From assembly GCF_016755875.1 (NCBI RefSeq), contig NZ_BNED01000005.1:4540001-4604000 (forward strand): a stretch of DNA of 64,000 nucleotides, given 5' to 3'. Shown here in pieces: positions 15,076-25,900 of this stretch (position 1 is its first letter; every line of letters starts with the position of its first letter). The notes beneath the pieces were generated by a model, which was not told where the DNA came from, made no database searches, and worked only from the letters and a program-made list of their open reading frames with translations. The position numbers were made by a program, and so were the translations under genes. The DNA comes from Streptomyces spororaveus (GTDB lineage Bacteria > Actinomycetota > Actinomycetes > Streptomycetales > Streptomycetaceae).

Positions 15076-16227
15076 GTGCACCTCGCCCCGACCGAAGGCC
15101 AGTTGCGGCTCCGCGCCGAACTGCGCGCGTACTTCAAGGACCTGCTGCCGGACGGCCTTCCCGATGATCCGGCCGGCCAGCGCGAGCTCCTGCGCCGCAT
15201 AGGCGCCGACGGGCTGCTCGGCCTCGGCTGGCCCGTCGAGTACGGCGGTCAGGACCGCGGCGCCGCCGAGCAGTTCGTCTTCTTCGACGAGGCCTACCGG
15301 GCCGGAGCCCCCGTCTCCATGGTCACGCTCAACACCGTCGGCCCCACCCTGATGAAGTACGGGACCGAGGAGCAGAAGGACTACTTCCTCCCCCGGATCC
15401 TCGCGGGCGACATCGTCTTCGCCATCGGTTACTCCGAACCCGAGGCCGGCACCGACCTCGCCGCCCTGCGCACGCGGGCGGTCCGCGACGGGTCCGACTG
15501 GCTGATCGACGGGCAGAAGATCTTCACTTCCAACGCCCAGAACGCGGACTGGATCTGGCTCGCCTGCCGCACCGACCCCGAGGCCCCCAAGCACAAGGGC
15601 ATCTCGATCATCCTGGTGCCCACCGACACCCCGGGTTTCTCCTGGACCCCGATCGACACCGTCGGCGGGCTCACCACCACGGCCACGTACTACGACGGCG
15701 TCCGCGTGCCCGCCGGCCATCTCGTCGGCCCCGAGCACGGCGGCTGGGGCCTGATCACCAACCAGCTCAACCACGAGCGCGTCGCCCTCGCCGCCATCGG
15801 CATGCAGGCCGAGGACTTCTACGCGCACGCGCTCGGCCACGCCCGCACCCCCGACCCGGTCACCGGTGACCGGCCCGCCGACCTCCCCTGGGTGCAGTCC
15901 CGGCTCGCCGAGGCGCACGCACGGCTGGCCGCCGTACGCCTCCTCAACTGGCGCCTCGTCCAGGACGTCGGCAGCGGGGCCCTGGCCCCCGGTGACGCCA
16001 GCGGGGTGAAGTTCCTCGGGACCGAGTCCACGGTCGAGGTGTACCGGATGTGCCAGGAGGTGGTGGGTGAGGAGGCCCTGATCCGCGGGCCCGCGGCCTT
16101 CGCGGGCGGCGAGCTCGAACGGATGAACCGGGCCGCACAGATCAACACGTTCGGCGGCGGGGTCAGCGAGGTCCAGCGGGAGATCGTCGCCATGATGCGG
16201 CTCGGCATGAAGGGGAGGAAGCGATGA
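15076..16227 (+). CDS. Acyl-CoA dehydrogenase, FadE29/ChsE2-like
   Basis: 383 residues from the GTG at 15076, preferred over the longer frame because GGGAGG lies 8 bases upstream. It is a FAD flavoenzyme that oxidises acyl-CoA to the trans-2-enoyl form. Visible signatures are FAIGYSEPEAGTDLAALRT for FAD and substrate binding, and a C-terminal NTFGGGVSEVQREIVA segment. It is the first of five overlapping genes matching the mycobacterial igr operon content. There ChsE1/ChsE2 form a mixed tetramer that dehydrogenates the steroid three-carbon side chain. The second dehydrogenase gene two positions on would be the partner. Substrate is inferred from the gene set. Confidence 0.88.
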   Translation: MHLAPTEGQLRLRAELRAYFKDLLPDGLPDDPAGQRELLRRIGADGLLGLGWPVEYGGQDRGAAEQFVFFDEAYRAGAPVSMVTLNTVGPTLMKYGTEEQKDYFLPRILAGDIVFAIGYSEPEAGTDLAALRTRAVRDGSDWLIDGQKIFTSNAQNADWIWLACRTDPEAPKHKGISIILVPTDTPGFSWTPIDTVGGLTTTATYYDGVRVPAGHLVGPEHGGWGLITNQLNHERVALAAIGMQAEDFYAHALGHARTPDPVTGDRPADLPWVQSRLAEAHARLAAVRLLNWRLVQDVGSGALAPGDASGVKFLGTESTVEVYRMCQEVVGEEALIRGPAAFAGGELERMNRAAQINTFGGGVSEVQREIVAMMRLGMKGRKR

Positions 16228-17210
16228 CGGCGGGCGCGGAAGTGGGCGTGGACGAGAACGGGGCCCGGGATGTGGCCGGGGCAGAGGCCGGGGCAGAGGC
16301 CGCCGCCGAGGAGGCGGCCCGGTTCCACACGCTGCTGGCGGTCTTCGAGGGCCGGCCGGCCGCCACCGCGGGCCGGGGCAAGGACGCGGTCAACGAGCCG
16401 ATGATCCGCCACTGGTGCGAGGCGATGGGCGATGCCAACCCCGCCTACACCGGGCCGGACGCCGTCGCGCCGCCCACCATGCTCCAGGCCTGGACCATGG
16501 GCGGACTCTCCGGTCACTCGGACCGGTCCTCCGCCTACGACGAGCTCCTCGCGCTCCTCGACGGCGCCGGCTTCACCTCCGTGGTCGCCACCGACTGCGA
16601 GCAGGAGTACCACCGCCCGCTGCGCCCCGGCGCCGCGATCACCTTCGACGCCGTCATCGAGACCGTGTCCGCCCGCAAGACGACCAAGCTGGGCACCGGC
16701 CACTTCGTGACCACCCGCATGGACGTCCAGGCGGACGGGGAGCTCGCCGGCACCCACCGCTTCCGGATCCTCAAGTACGCCCCCGCGGCCAGGCGGGAGA
16801 AGAAGCCCGAAGCCCGGCGTCCCCGCCCGGTGGTCAACCGCGACAACCAGGGATTCTGGGACGGGGTGCGCGATCACAAGCTGCTGATCCAGCGCTGCAC
16901 CTCCTGCACGGCCCTCCGCTTCCCGTGGCTACCCGGCTGCAACGCCTGCGGGAGCCCCGACTGGGACAGCGTCGAGGCCTCCGGTGCCGGCACGGTCTTC
17001 AGCTACGTCGTCATGCACCACCCGCCCTTCCCGGCCTTCGACCCGCCCTACGCGGTCGCCCTCGTCGAGCTCGCCGAAGGGGTCCGGATGATCAGCAACA
17101 TCACGGGGGTGCCCTACGACAAGGTGCGCATCGGCCTCCCCGTCCAGCTGGAGTTCCTGCGCGTCGACGACGGCCTCGAACTCCCCGTCTTCCGCGGGAG
17201 CGAGGGCTGA
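16224..17210 (+). CDS. ChsH2-like bifunctional MaoC-N / DUF35 OB-fold protein
   Basis: 328 residues. The N-terminal half (about 35-190) is a MaoC-like hot-dog domain: NEPMIRHWCEAMGDANPAY, later CEQEYHRPLRPG. The C-terminal half (about 210-325) is a DUF35 unit with a four-Cys rubredoxin-like zinc site (CTSC ... CNAC) and an OB-fold. In mycobacteria ChsH2 pairs with ChsH1 to hydrate the enoyl-CoA, while its DUF35 domain binds the Ltp2 aldolase. All three partners are present here. It overlaps the upstream gene by ATGA. The first 30 residues are an Ala/Glu-rich extension. Confidence 0.88.
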   Translation: MTAGAEVGVDENGARDVAGAEAGAEAAAEEAARFHTLLAVFEGRPAATAGRGKDAVNEPMIRHWCEAMGDANPAYTGPDAVAPPTMLQAWTMGGLSGHSDRSSAYDELLALLDGAGFTSVVATDCEQEYHRPLRPGAAITFDAVIETVSARKTTKLGTGHFVTTRMDVQADGELAGTHRFRILKYAPAARREKKPEARRPRPVVNRDNQGFWDGVRDHKLLIQRCTSCTALRFPWLPGCNACGSPDWDSVEASGAGTVFSYVVMHHPPFPAFDPPYAVALVELAEGVRMISNITGVPYDKVRIGLPVQLEFLRVDDGLELPVFRGSEG

Positions 17211-18268
17211 TGGACTTCCACCCCACCGAGGAACAGGCCGCCGCGGCCGGTCTCGCCACCCGGATCCTCTCCGATCTCGCCACCCACGAACGCCTCGCCG
17301 AAGCCGGCACCGGCAGTGACGCCGAGCTGTGGAAGGCCCTCACCACGGCCGGACTGGCCGCCGCGGTCGAGGAGATCGGCCTGCTCGGGCTCGTCCTGCT
17401 GCTGGAGGAGCAGGGCCGTACCACCGCTCAGGTCCCGTACGCCGCCACCTGCGTGTACGGGATCCTCCCCGTGGCCGCGCACGGCAGTCCCGAGCAGCGC
17501 GCCCGCCTGCTGCCCGCCCTCGGCACGGGCGAGGCCGTGGCCACCGGGGCCTTCCCGGAGCGTGGCCGGATCACCGCCGACGGCGGCCGGCTCACCGGGA
17601 CCGCCCCGGCCGTGCCGTGGCTGCGCGACGCCACGCACGTACTGGTCCCGGACGCGGACCGGGCGCTGTGGCTCGTACGGACCGACGCGCCCGGCGTGCG
17701 GACCTCCCCGGTGGAGACCACCGCCCCCTGGTCGGCGGGCCGGCTGACGCTGACCGCGGCCGAGGGGGAACGCCTCGGCGCGGACGGTGCGTACGAGGAC
17801 GCGCTCGCCGCCGCCCGTACGGCCTTCGCCGGGCTCCAGGCGGGCGTCTGCGCGGGCTCCCTGGCCCGCGCGGTGGAGTACACCTCCACCCGTGAGCAGT
17901 TCGGCAGGCCGCTCTCCACCAACCAGGGGGTCATGCTGCGCGCGGCCGACGCGTACATGGACACCGAGGCGATCCGGGTCACCACGTACGAGGCGGCCTG
18001 GCGCATCGATCAGGGCCTTCCGGCCCATGAGCACGCGCTGACGGCCGCCTGGTGGGCCTCGGAGGCGGGCAAGCGGGTCGTGCACGCGGGCCAGCACCTG
18101 CACGGCGGCCTGGGCGCCGACCTGGACCATCCCGTCCACCGGCACTTCCTGTGGGGACGCCAACTGGACGCCTACCTGGGCTGCGGCAGCGAGCTGCTGG
18201 CCGAGCTGGGGGCCTCGATCGCGGCGTCCTCCGCATGCGCTTCGACAGCAGAGGGAGAGCAGGCATGA
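17210..18268 (+). CDS. Acyl-CoA dehydrogenase, FadE28/ChsE1-like
   Basis: 352 residues starting MDFHPTEEQAAAAGLATRIL, overlapping the preceding stop by one base (TGATG). It has the acyl-CoA dehydrogenase fold but lacks a well-formed FAD-binding central signature. It keeps the C-terminal helical bundle (EYTSTREQFGRPLSTNQGVM, then HLHGGLGADLDHPVHRHFLW). It is the type that forms a heteromer with the other dehydrogenase in this operon, in which only one subunit kind contributes the catalytic base. Close match to the FadE28/ChsE1 role by context; substrate unproven. Confidence 0.85.
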   Translation: MDFHPTEEQAAAAGLATRILSDLATHERLAEAGTGSDAELWKALTTAGLAAAVEEIGLLGLVLLLEEQGRTTAQVPYAATCVYGILPVAAHGSPEQRARLLPALGTGEAVATGAFPERGRITADGGRLTGTAPAVPWLRDATHVLVPDADRALWLVRTDAPGVRTSPVETTAPWSAGRLTLTAAEGERLGADGAYEDALAAARTAFAGLQAGVCAGSLARAVEYTSTREQFGRPLSTNQGVMLRAADAYMDTEAIRVTTYEAAWRIDQGLPAHEHALTAAWWASEAGKRVVHAGQHLHGGLGADLDHPVHRHFLWGRQLDAYLGCGSELLAELGASIAASSACASTAEGEQA

Positions 18269-18648
18269 AGGTCGGCGACACGCTGCCGCCGCTGGAGATA
18301 CCGGTCACCCGCACGCTGATCGTCGCGGGCGCGATCGCCTCCCGCGACTACCAGGACGTGCACCACGACGCGGCGCTCGCGCAGGAGAAGGGCTCCCCGG
18401 ACATCTTCATGAACATCCTGACCACGAACGGCCTGGTCGGCCGCTACATCACCGACCACCTCGGGCCGCGCGCCGTCCTGCGCAAGGTGGCCATCCGCCT
18501 CGGCGCCCCCAACTATCCGGGCGACACGATGACCCTCACGGGCACCGTCACCGCGGTTTCCGGGACCACCGTCGAGATCCGCGTCGTAGGCGCCAACGGC
18601 CTCGGCCACCACGTGTCGGGAACGGTCACCGCGGAGGTCCCGGCATGA
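18265..18648 (+). CDS. ChsH1-like MaoC-family enoyl-CoA hydratase subunit
   Basis: 127 residues, a single hot-dog domain starting MKVGDTLPPLEIPVTRTLIV. The hydratase-like D-x4-H is seen in SRDYQDVHHDAALAQ, with ILTTNGLVGRYITDHLGP after it. Short MaoC proteins of this kind act as the catalytic half of a two-part hydratase with a ChsH2-like partner, encoded two genes upstream. It overlaps both neighbours by ATGA, so the operon is fully coupled. Confidence 0.87.
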   Translation: MKVGDTLPPLEIPVTRTLIVAGAIASRDYQDVHHDAALAQEKGSPDIFMNILTTNGLVGRYITDHLGPRAVLRKVAIRLGAPNYPGDTMTLTGTVTAVSGTTVEIRVVGANGLGHHVSGTVTAEVPA

Positions 18649-19811
18649 GCGTCCGCACCCGCGACGAGCTCGGCGGCCGCGCCGCCATCGCCGGCATCGG
18701 AGCGACCGAGTTCTCCAAGAACTCCGGCCGCAGCGAGCTCAAGCTCGCCGTCGAGGCCGTGCACGCCGCCCTCGACGACGCCGGACTCACTCCCGCCGAC
18801 GTCGACGGCATGGTCACCTTCACCATGGACACCAGTCCCGAGATCACCGTCGCCCAGGCGGCGGGCATCGGGGAGCTGTCCTTCTTCTCCCGTATCCACT
18901 ACGGCGGCGGCGCGGCCTGCGCCACCGTCCAGCAGGCCGCCCTCGCCGTCGCGACCGGGGTCGCCGAGGTCGTCGTCTGCTACCGCGCCTTCAACGAGCG
19001 CTCCGGGCGCCGCTTCGGGTCCGGGGTCCAGCAGCGGGAGCCCTCGGCGGAGGGGGCGGCACTCGGCTGGTCGCTGCCCTGGGGGCTGCTGACCCCCGCC
19101 TCCTGGGTGGCCATGACCGCACAGCGCTACCTGCACACCTACAACCTCACCCCCGAGGCATTCGGGCACGTCGCGGTCACCGACCGGCGGCACGCCGCGA
19201 ACAACCCCGCCGCGTACTTCCACGGCAAATCCATCACCCTCGCCGACCACGCCGCCTCGCGCTGGATCGTGGAGCCGCTGCGGCTGCTGGACTGCTGTCA
19301 GGAGACGGACGGCGGCCAGGCCGTCGTCGTCACCACGACCGAGCGGGCACGGGACCTGCGGCACGTGCCCGCCGTGATCACCGCGGCCGCACAGGGCGCC
19401 GGGCGCCGCCAGGAGGGCATGACCTCCTTCTACCGCGACGACCTCAACGGGCTGCCGGAGATGGACGTGGTCGCCCGCCAGCTGTGGCGGACCAGCGGGC
19501 TGCGGCCCTCGGACATCGACGTCGGCATCCTCTACGACCACTTCACCCCCTTCGTGCTGATGCAGCTGGAGGAGTTCGGCTTCTGTGCGCCGGGCGAGGC
19601 CGCGGATTTCGTCGCCGCGGACGCGCTGCCGCTCAACACCCACGGGGGCCAGCTCGGAGAGGCGTACCTCCATGGGATGAACGGCATCGCCGAGGCCGTC
19701 CGCCAGCTGCGCGGCACGTCCGTCAACCAGGTCAGGGGGGCGGCGCGCGCACTCGTCACGGCCGGTACCGGGGTGCCGACCTCCGGTCTGATCCTCGGTT
19801 CCGACGGCTGA
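18645..19811 (+). CDS. Ltp2-like thiolase-fold lipid-transfer protein / retro-aldolase
   Basis: 388 residues of the thiolase-like SCP-x fold: AIAGIGATEFSKNSGRSELK at the start, HYGGGAACATVQQAALAVA mid-way and NTHGGQLGEAYLHGMNGI near the end. In igr operons Ltp2 cleaves the beta-hydroxy acyl-CoA by retro-aldol reaction, releasing propionyl-CoA, using tyrosines and the ChsH2 DUF35 domain. A tyrosine in ILYDHFTPF (about residue 297) is a candidate. It ends the operon; a strong hairpin follows. Confidence 0.87.
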   Translation: MSVRTRDELGGRAAIAGIGATEFSKNSGRSELKLAVEAVHAALDDAGLTPADVDGMVTFTMDTSPEITVAQAAGIGELSFFSRIHYGGGAACATVQQAALAVATGVAEVVVCYRAFNERSGRRFGSGVQQREPSAEGAALGWSLPWGLLTPASWVAMTAQRYLHTYNLTPEAFGHVAVTDRRHAANNPAAYFHGKSITLADHAASRWIVEPLRLLDCCQETDGGQAVVVTTTERARDLRHVPAVITAAAQGAGRRQEGMTSFYRDDLNGLPEMDVVARQLWRTSGLRPSDIDVGILYDHFTPFVLMQLEEFGFCAPGEAADFVAADALPLNTHGGQLGEAYLHGMNGIAEAVRQLRGTSVNQVRGAARALVTAGTGVPTSGLILGSDG

Positions 19812-19826
19812 GATCCGGGACCGGAG

Positions 19827-19860
19827 GCCCCCGCCCCCTCCACCTTCAGGGGGTGGGGGC
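19827..19860 (+). terminator. Terminator of igr-like operon
   Basis: GCCCCCGCCCCCT (19827-19839) / AGGGGGTGGGGGC (19848-19860), one G-T pair, 8-base loop, starting 15 bases after the Ltp2 stop codon. Confidence 0.75.
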
Positions 19861-19945
19861 GGCCCTGTTCCTACAACCTGAGGTGGATCCACCATCGGCA
19901 CCTGCGGCCGATCCCACGGAGGGCGGGCGCTCCTAGCGTGGAGAC

Positions 19946-20479
19946 ATGACCACGCCTGTGTGTACGCTCGCCTCGAATCCGACGCCGTACCCGTCGTTCT
20001 CGGCGTACGTCCGGACCCGCGGCTCGGTCCTGATGCGCACCGCGCGCTCCCTCACCGCCAACCCGTGCGATGCGGAGGACCTGCTCCAGACGGCCCTCGC
20101 GAAGACGTACGTGGCCTGGGACCGGATCGAGGACCACCGCGCCCTGGACGGCTACGTCCGGCGGACCCTCGTCAACACCCGTACCTCCCAGTGGCGCAAG
20201 CGAAAGGTCGACGAGTTCGCGTGCGAGGAGCTCCCGGAGACCGAGGCGGCCCCGGCCTGCGACCCCGCCGAGGCACAGGCACTGCGCGACGCCATGTGGC
20301 GCGCCGTGACCCGGCTGCCCGACCGCCAGCGGGCCATGGTCGTCCTGCGCTACTACGAGGACCTGAGCGAGGCGCAGACGGCGGAACTGCTCGGAGTCTC
20401 GGTCGGCACGGTCAAGAGCGCGGTCTCCCGCGCTCTGGGCAAGCTCCGTGAGGACCCGGAGCTCATGCCGGTGCGGTGA
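19946..20479 (+). CDS. SigE-family ECF RNA polymerase sigma factor
   Basis: 177 residues. Region 2 is visible as AEDLLQTALAKTYVAWDRI and region 4 as LPDRQRAMVVLRYYEDLSEAQ plus the HTH GVSVGTVKSAVSRALGKLR. The short Streptomyces 'SigE family' (not the cell-envelope SigE itself) has this layout with a streamlined linker. No anti-sigma gene is adjacent. The start at 19946 agrees with the usual family N-terminus FSAYVRTRGSVLMRTA. It is followed by two parS sites. Confidence 0.9.
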   Translation: MTTPVCTLASNPTPYPSFSAYVRTRGSVLMRTARSLTANPCDAEDLLQTALAKTYVAWDRIEDHRALDGYVRRTLVNTRTSQWRKRKVDEFACEELPETEAAPACDPAEAQALRDAMWRAVTRLPDRQRAMVVLRYYEDLSEAQTAELLGVSVGTVKSAVSRALGKLREDPELMPVR

Positions 20480-20488
20480 GACGGAGGG

Positions 20489-20504
20489 TGTTTCACGTGA
20501 AACA
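20489..20504. other. parS: parS site (perfect)
   Basis: TGTTTCACGTGAAACA, the exact 16-bp palindrome bound by ParB in bacterial chromosomes. It is intergenic, 10 bases after the sigma-factor stop codon. Confidence 0.95.
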
Positions 20505-20520
20505 CGGGGACGACAGGGGA

Positions 20521-20536
20521 TGTTTCACGTGAAACA
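20521..20536. other. parS: parS site (perfect)
   Basis: A second exact TGTTTCACGTGAAACA copy, 32 bases from the first (centre to centre), or three helical turns. Streptomyces carry about twenty parS sites around oriC, which places this window in the origin-proximal part of the chromosome. Confidence 0.95.
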
Positions 20537-20641
20537 CGCCCTGGTTTCTACTCCCGGGTAGTGACATGCCGACCGGTACGTGCGCAGAATCGGCAGCATC
20601 CGTAGCCGCCGCAGCGCCGCAGCGCTCACCGGGAGGACGCT

Positions 20642-22291
<1,650 letters not shown>

Positions 22292-22340
22292 CGACGCCGG
22301 GCGGTCAGGGGGCGTCCGGCGGATCCGGGTCGGACAGCTC

Positions 22341-22916
22341 CTAACCCCGGGTGAGCCATGGCCGCAGCAGCCTGCTGACCGCGGGCATGGCCACGTAGGT
22401 CATCAGGGTGCTGAACACGACGGCGAAGGCGGCCGTCCGCAGCACGAAATGCAGATCCACGAGGTACGGCCCGAGCACCGCGTTGCCGACCAGCGAGATC
22501 GGGAAGATGGCCAGCCCCGAGCTGATCACCATCTTCCACCGCGGCGGCGCGGGCCGGGTCGTACCCGGCTTGGCGAACCAGGTCTCCATGCCCTGCAGTT
22601 CCCGGCGGGCTATCTCCGTGTGGTGGTGGCCCAGGCAGTTGGAGAACCACTGCGCCCGCTCCGGGGAGTCCTGCCAGCGCTGGAACGCGGCCTGATTGCG
22701 GAAGCGGTGCACCAGGAACCACGGCCCGCCCTCCGCCGCCGGGCGGAAGAGCCCGTACCCGAGGTGGTCCGGGAAGCCCGCGGCCGTCTCCAGGATGCCG
22801 TGGGCCCAGGCCTCGAAGGTCTCCTCGTGGCCGGGCTCCACCTGCCGTGCGATGAGCAGATTCACCTCCCCGTTGTCGGCGGGGACGGTGTGCTCGCTCG
22901 TGTTGATGATGGCCAT
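22341..22916 (-). CDS. ABM-domain protein with C-terminal membrane helices
   Basis: 191 residues. The N-terminal 100 residues form an antibiotic-biosynthesis-monooxygenase (ferredoxin-like) domain: VNLLIARQVEPGHEETFEAW, then FLVHRFRNQAAFQRWQDSPE. After an 'WFAKPGTTRPAPPRWKM' linker come two membrane helices (LAIFPISLVGNAVLG; TAAFAVVFSTLMTYVAMP). This fused form is common in actinobacteria. It may be a membrane-tethered oxidative enzyme or haem-independent monooxygenase, but the true substrate is unknown. It starts at 22916; the longer frame has no ribosome site. Confidence 0.82.
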   Translation of the reverse strand: MAIINTSEHTVPADNGEVNLLIARQVEPGHEETFEAWAHGILETAAGFPDHLGYGLFRPAAEGGPWFLVHRFRNQAAFQRWQDSPERAQWFSNCLGHHHTEIARRELQGMETWFAKPGTTRPAPPRWKMVISSGLAIFPISLVGNAVLGPYLVDLHFVLRTAAFAVVFSTLMTYVAMPAVSRLLRPWLTRG

Positions 22917-22929
22917 CGGCCCAGGATTA

Positions 22930-25900
22930 CTAGTTGGTGCCGATCTTGGCGAGCAGGTCCACGATGCGGCCCTGGACATCCGCCGTGGTGGACCGCTCCG
23001 CGAGGAAGAGGACGCTCTCGCCGGAGGCGAGCCGCGGCAGTTCGGACTGGTCGATGCCGGTCGTCGTGTAGACGACGAGTGGGGTGCGGTTCAGCTGCCC
23101 GTTCGCGCGCAGCCAGTCCACGATCCCGGCCCGCCGACGGCGCACCTGCATGAGGTCCATGACCACCAGATTGGGACGCATCCGCGTCGCCAGTTCCACG
23201 GCGTCGGTGTCGGCGCCCGCCCGAGCGACCTGCATGCCGCGCCGCTCCAGTGCGGCTGTCAGCGCGGTCGCGATCTCGTCGTGCTCCTCGATCAGCAGCA
23301 CCCGGGAAGGGTGCTGCTCGCTGTCGCGCGGCGCCAGCGCCTTCAGCAGCACGGCCGGATCGGCTCCGTACGCCGCCTCGCGCGTGGCGTGCCCCAGCCC
23401 GGCCGTGACCAGTACGGGGACCTCCGCGGCCACCGCGGCCTGGCGCAGGGACTGCAGGGCCGTGCGGGTGATCGGCCCGGTCAGCGGGTCGACGAACAGC
23501 GCGGCGGGGAACGCGGCGATCTGCGCGTCCACCTCCTCGCGGGAGTGCACGATCACCGGCCGGTAGCCGCGGTCGCTCAGCGCCTGCGTCGTCTGCACGT
23601 CGGGCGCGGGCCACACGAGGAGCCGGCGCGGATTGTCCAGGGGCTCCGGAGGCAGTTCGTCGTCAACGGGCGGCGGCGCGGGCCGGTTGACCACCTCGAC
23701 GGCGCCGCCCGGGCCGTCCAGCGGCTCGGGGCCCTCGTCGGAGCCGGCCTCGGGCGCCTCTATGGCGAAGGCCCGGCCCTGCGGGGCGGGCTCGGCGAGC
23801 CGGCGACGGCGGCCGGAGCCGGAAGCCGCACCGGAACCGGAGGTGGCACCGGAGCCGGAGGCCGGGCCGGAGCCACCCGGGTCGACGGAGATGCCCTGGC
23901 CGAGGGTGCCGAGCGCGCGCACACTGATCGGCTGCGCGGCGGCCTGGCCCTCCGCCGGGATGTCCTGGGGCCGACGCGCACCGGGGACCGCCGCCTGTCC
24001 GGAGGCCTCGCCCTCCTCGGGAGCGGTACGGGCCGCCGGAACCGGCCACGCCGGGGCGCCGCCGGCCAGCGCACGGCGCCGCCCGGTCGGGTTCGCGGCG
24101 GACTCGTCGGGCTGCGCGGCCGCAGTGGCGGCAGTGGCCGGAGCCTCGGGTTCGGCGGCGGGGGCGCCCAGCACCCGGCGGCCACGCCGCCCGGCCGGAG
24201 CGTCGGAGTCGGAGTCGGCCGCGGCGGGAGCCGGTGTCGGGCCGGCGGGCAGCGCGAAGCCGCCCTCGGGAGCGATGGGCCGCGCGGGAGCGGGAGCCGG
24301 GCCGAGCCCGGTCGCGGGGACGGGGCCGCCGGGCTGCGCCGGACCGGCCTGACCCAGCGCCCGGCGCCGCCCGGCGGGATGCTCCGTCACCGGAACCGGG
24401 GGCACCGCGGGTACGGGCGGGAGCGCGGGCATGGCGGTGCCCCGCGGGGGCACGGGCCGCCCGGGGCCGTCGTGCCCGCCGGTGCCTTCGGCCTCACCGC
24501 TGACGTCACCGGCCCGGCCGCGCCTGCGCCCGGTGCCGAGTCCCGCCGGGTTCACCGGAGACTGCGCGAGCTCGGGGCCCGCGTCGGGGGCGTCGCCGGC
24601 CTCACCCGCCCGCCGCCGACCGGAAGGCAGCGCCAGCGCGCCGCCACCCTGCGCGGCCTGTGCGGCCTGCGCCGCTTCGGGGCCGGTGTTCTCGTCGTCC
24701 AGGAAGGCGTCCACCCCGCGCCGGCCCCGCCGGCCGCCGGATACCTTGCCGGGAGCCGCGCCCGCGGCCGTCCCAGCGCCCTGCGTGGCGGGATCCGCGG
24801 GGGGCTCCTCCGCCGGCTCCGGCAGGGTCACCGTCCCCGCTCCCGAGCCGAGCGGGAGTTCCAGTACGTACGCCCCGCCGGGGGCACCCGGTACCTCGAC
24901 CGTCTGCAGCACGCCGCCGTGCGCGGCCACGATCCCGCGCACGATCGGCTCGTGGACCGGGTTCCCGCCCTCGTACGGCCCGCGTACCTCGATCCGTACG
25001 ACATCGCCGCGCTGCGCGGCGGCCACCACGATCGTCGAGTCGCTGTAGCCGCTGCCCTGGCGGGTCTTGCCGGTCGCGTCCACCCCGGCCACGTCCGCGA
25101 CCAGGTGGGCGAGCGCGGTAGAGATCCGGTCCGCGTCGACCTCGGCCTCGATGGTCGGTGCGTGCACGGCGAACTGCGCGCGGCCTGGGCCGATCAGCTC
25201 GACGGCCCCGTCGACGCCCGCCGTGACGACGGTGTTGATCAGGACCTTCTTCTTCGCCAGCCGGTCCCTGCCGGCGTCCAGACGCTGGTAGCCGAGGACG
25301 TTGTCCACCAGCGTGGTCATCCGTGAGTACCCGGCGGCCAGGTGGTGCAGCAGCTGGTTGGCCTCGGGCCACAGCTGTCCGGCGTCGTCGGCGGCCAGCG
25401 TCGCCAGCTCAGCGCGCAGCTCGTCCAGCGGCCCCCGCAGGGACTCGCCGAGGACCGCCATCAGCTGCGCGTGCCGCGCGGCGAGGGCGTCGTAGGGCCG
25501 CCGGTCGGTGAAGGTCATGACGGCGCCGACGAGCTGCTCGCCGTCCCGCACGGGCGAGGTGGTGAGGTCGACGGCGACCGGCTGTCCCGCCTTGTTCCAC
25601 AGCACCTGCCCGCGGACGCGGTGCTTGCGTCCGCTGCGGAGGGTGTCGGCGAGGGGGGACTCCTCGAAGGGGAAGGGGGAGCCGTCGGCGCGGGAGTGCT
25701 GGACGAGGCCGTGCAGTTCGCGGTTGCCAAGGTCGGTGGCGCGATAGCCGAGGATCTGGGCCGCGGCCGGGTTGACCAGCACCACCCGTCCGTCGGTGTC
25801 GGTGCCCACGACGCCCTCGGCGGCGGCACGCAGGATCATCTCGGTCTGCCGCTGCGAGCGGGCCAGCTCGGCCTCGGTGTCCACGGTCTGCGAGAGGTCG

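Noticed and set aside
22696..25326. 876-codon plus-strand open frame
   Set aside because: Antisense shadow of the PAS pseudokinase gene; low-complexity Gly/Arg/Ala composition and no family motif.
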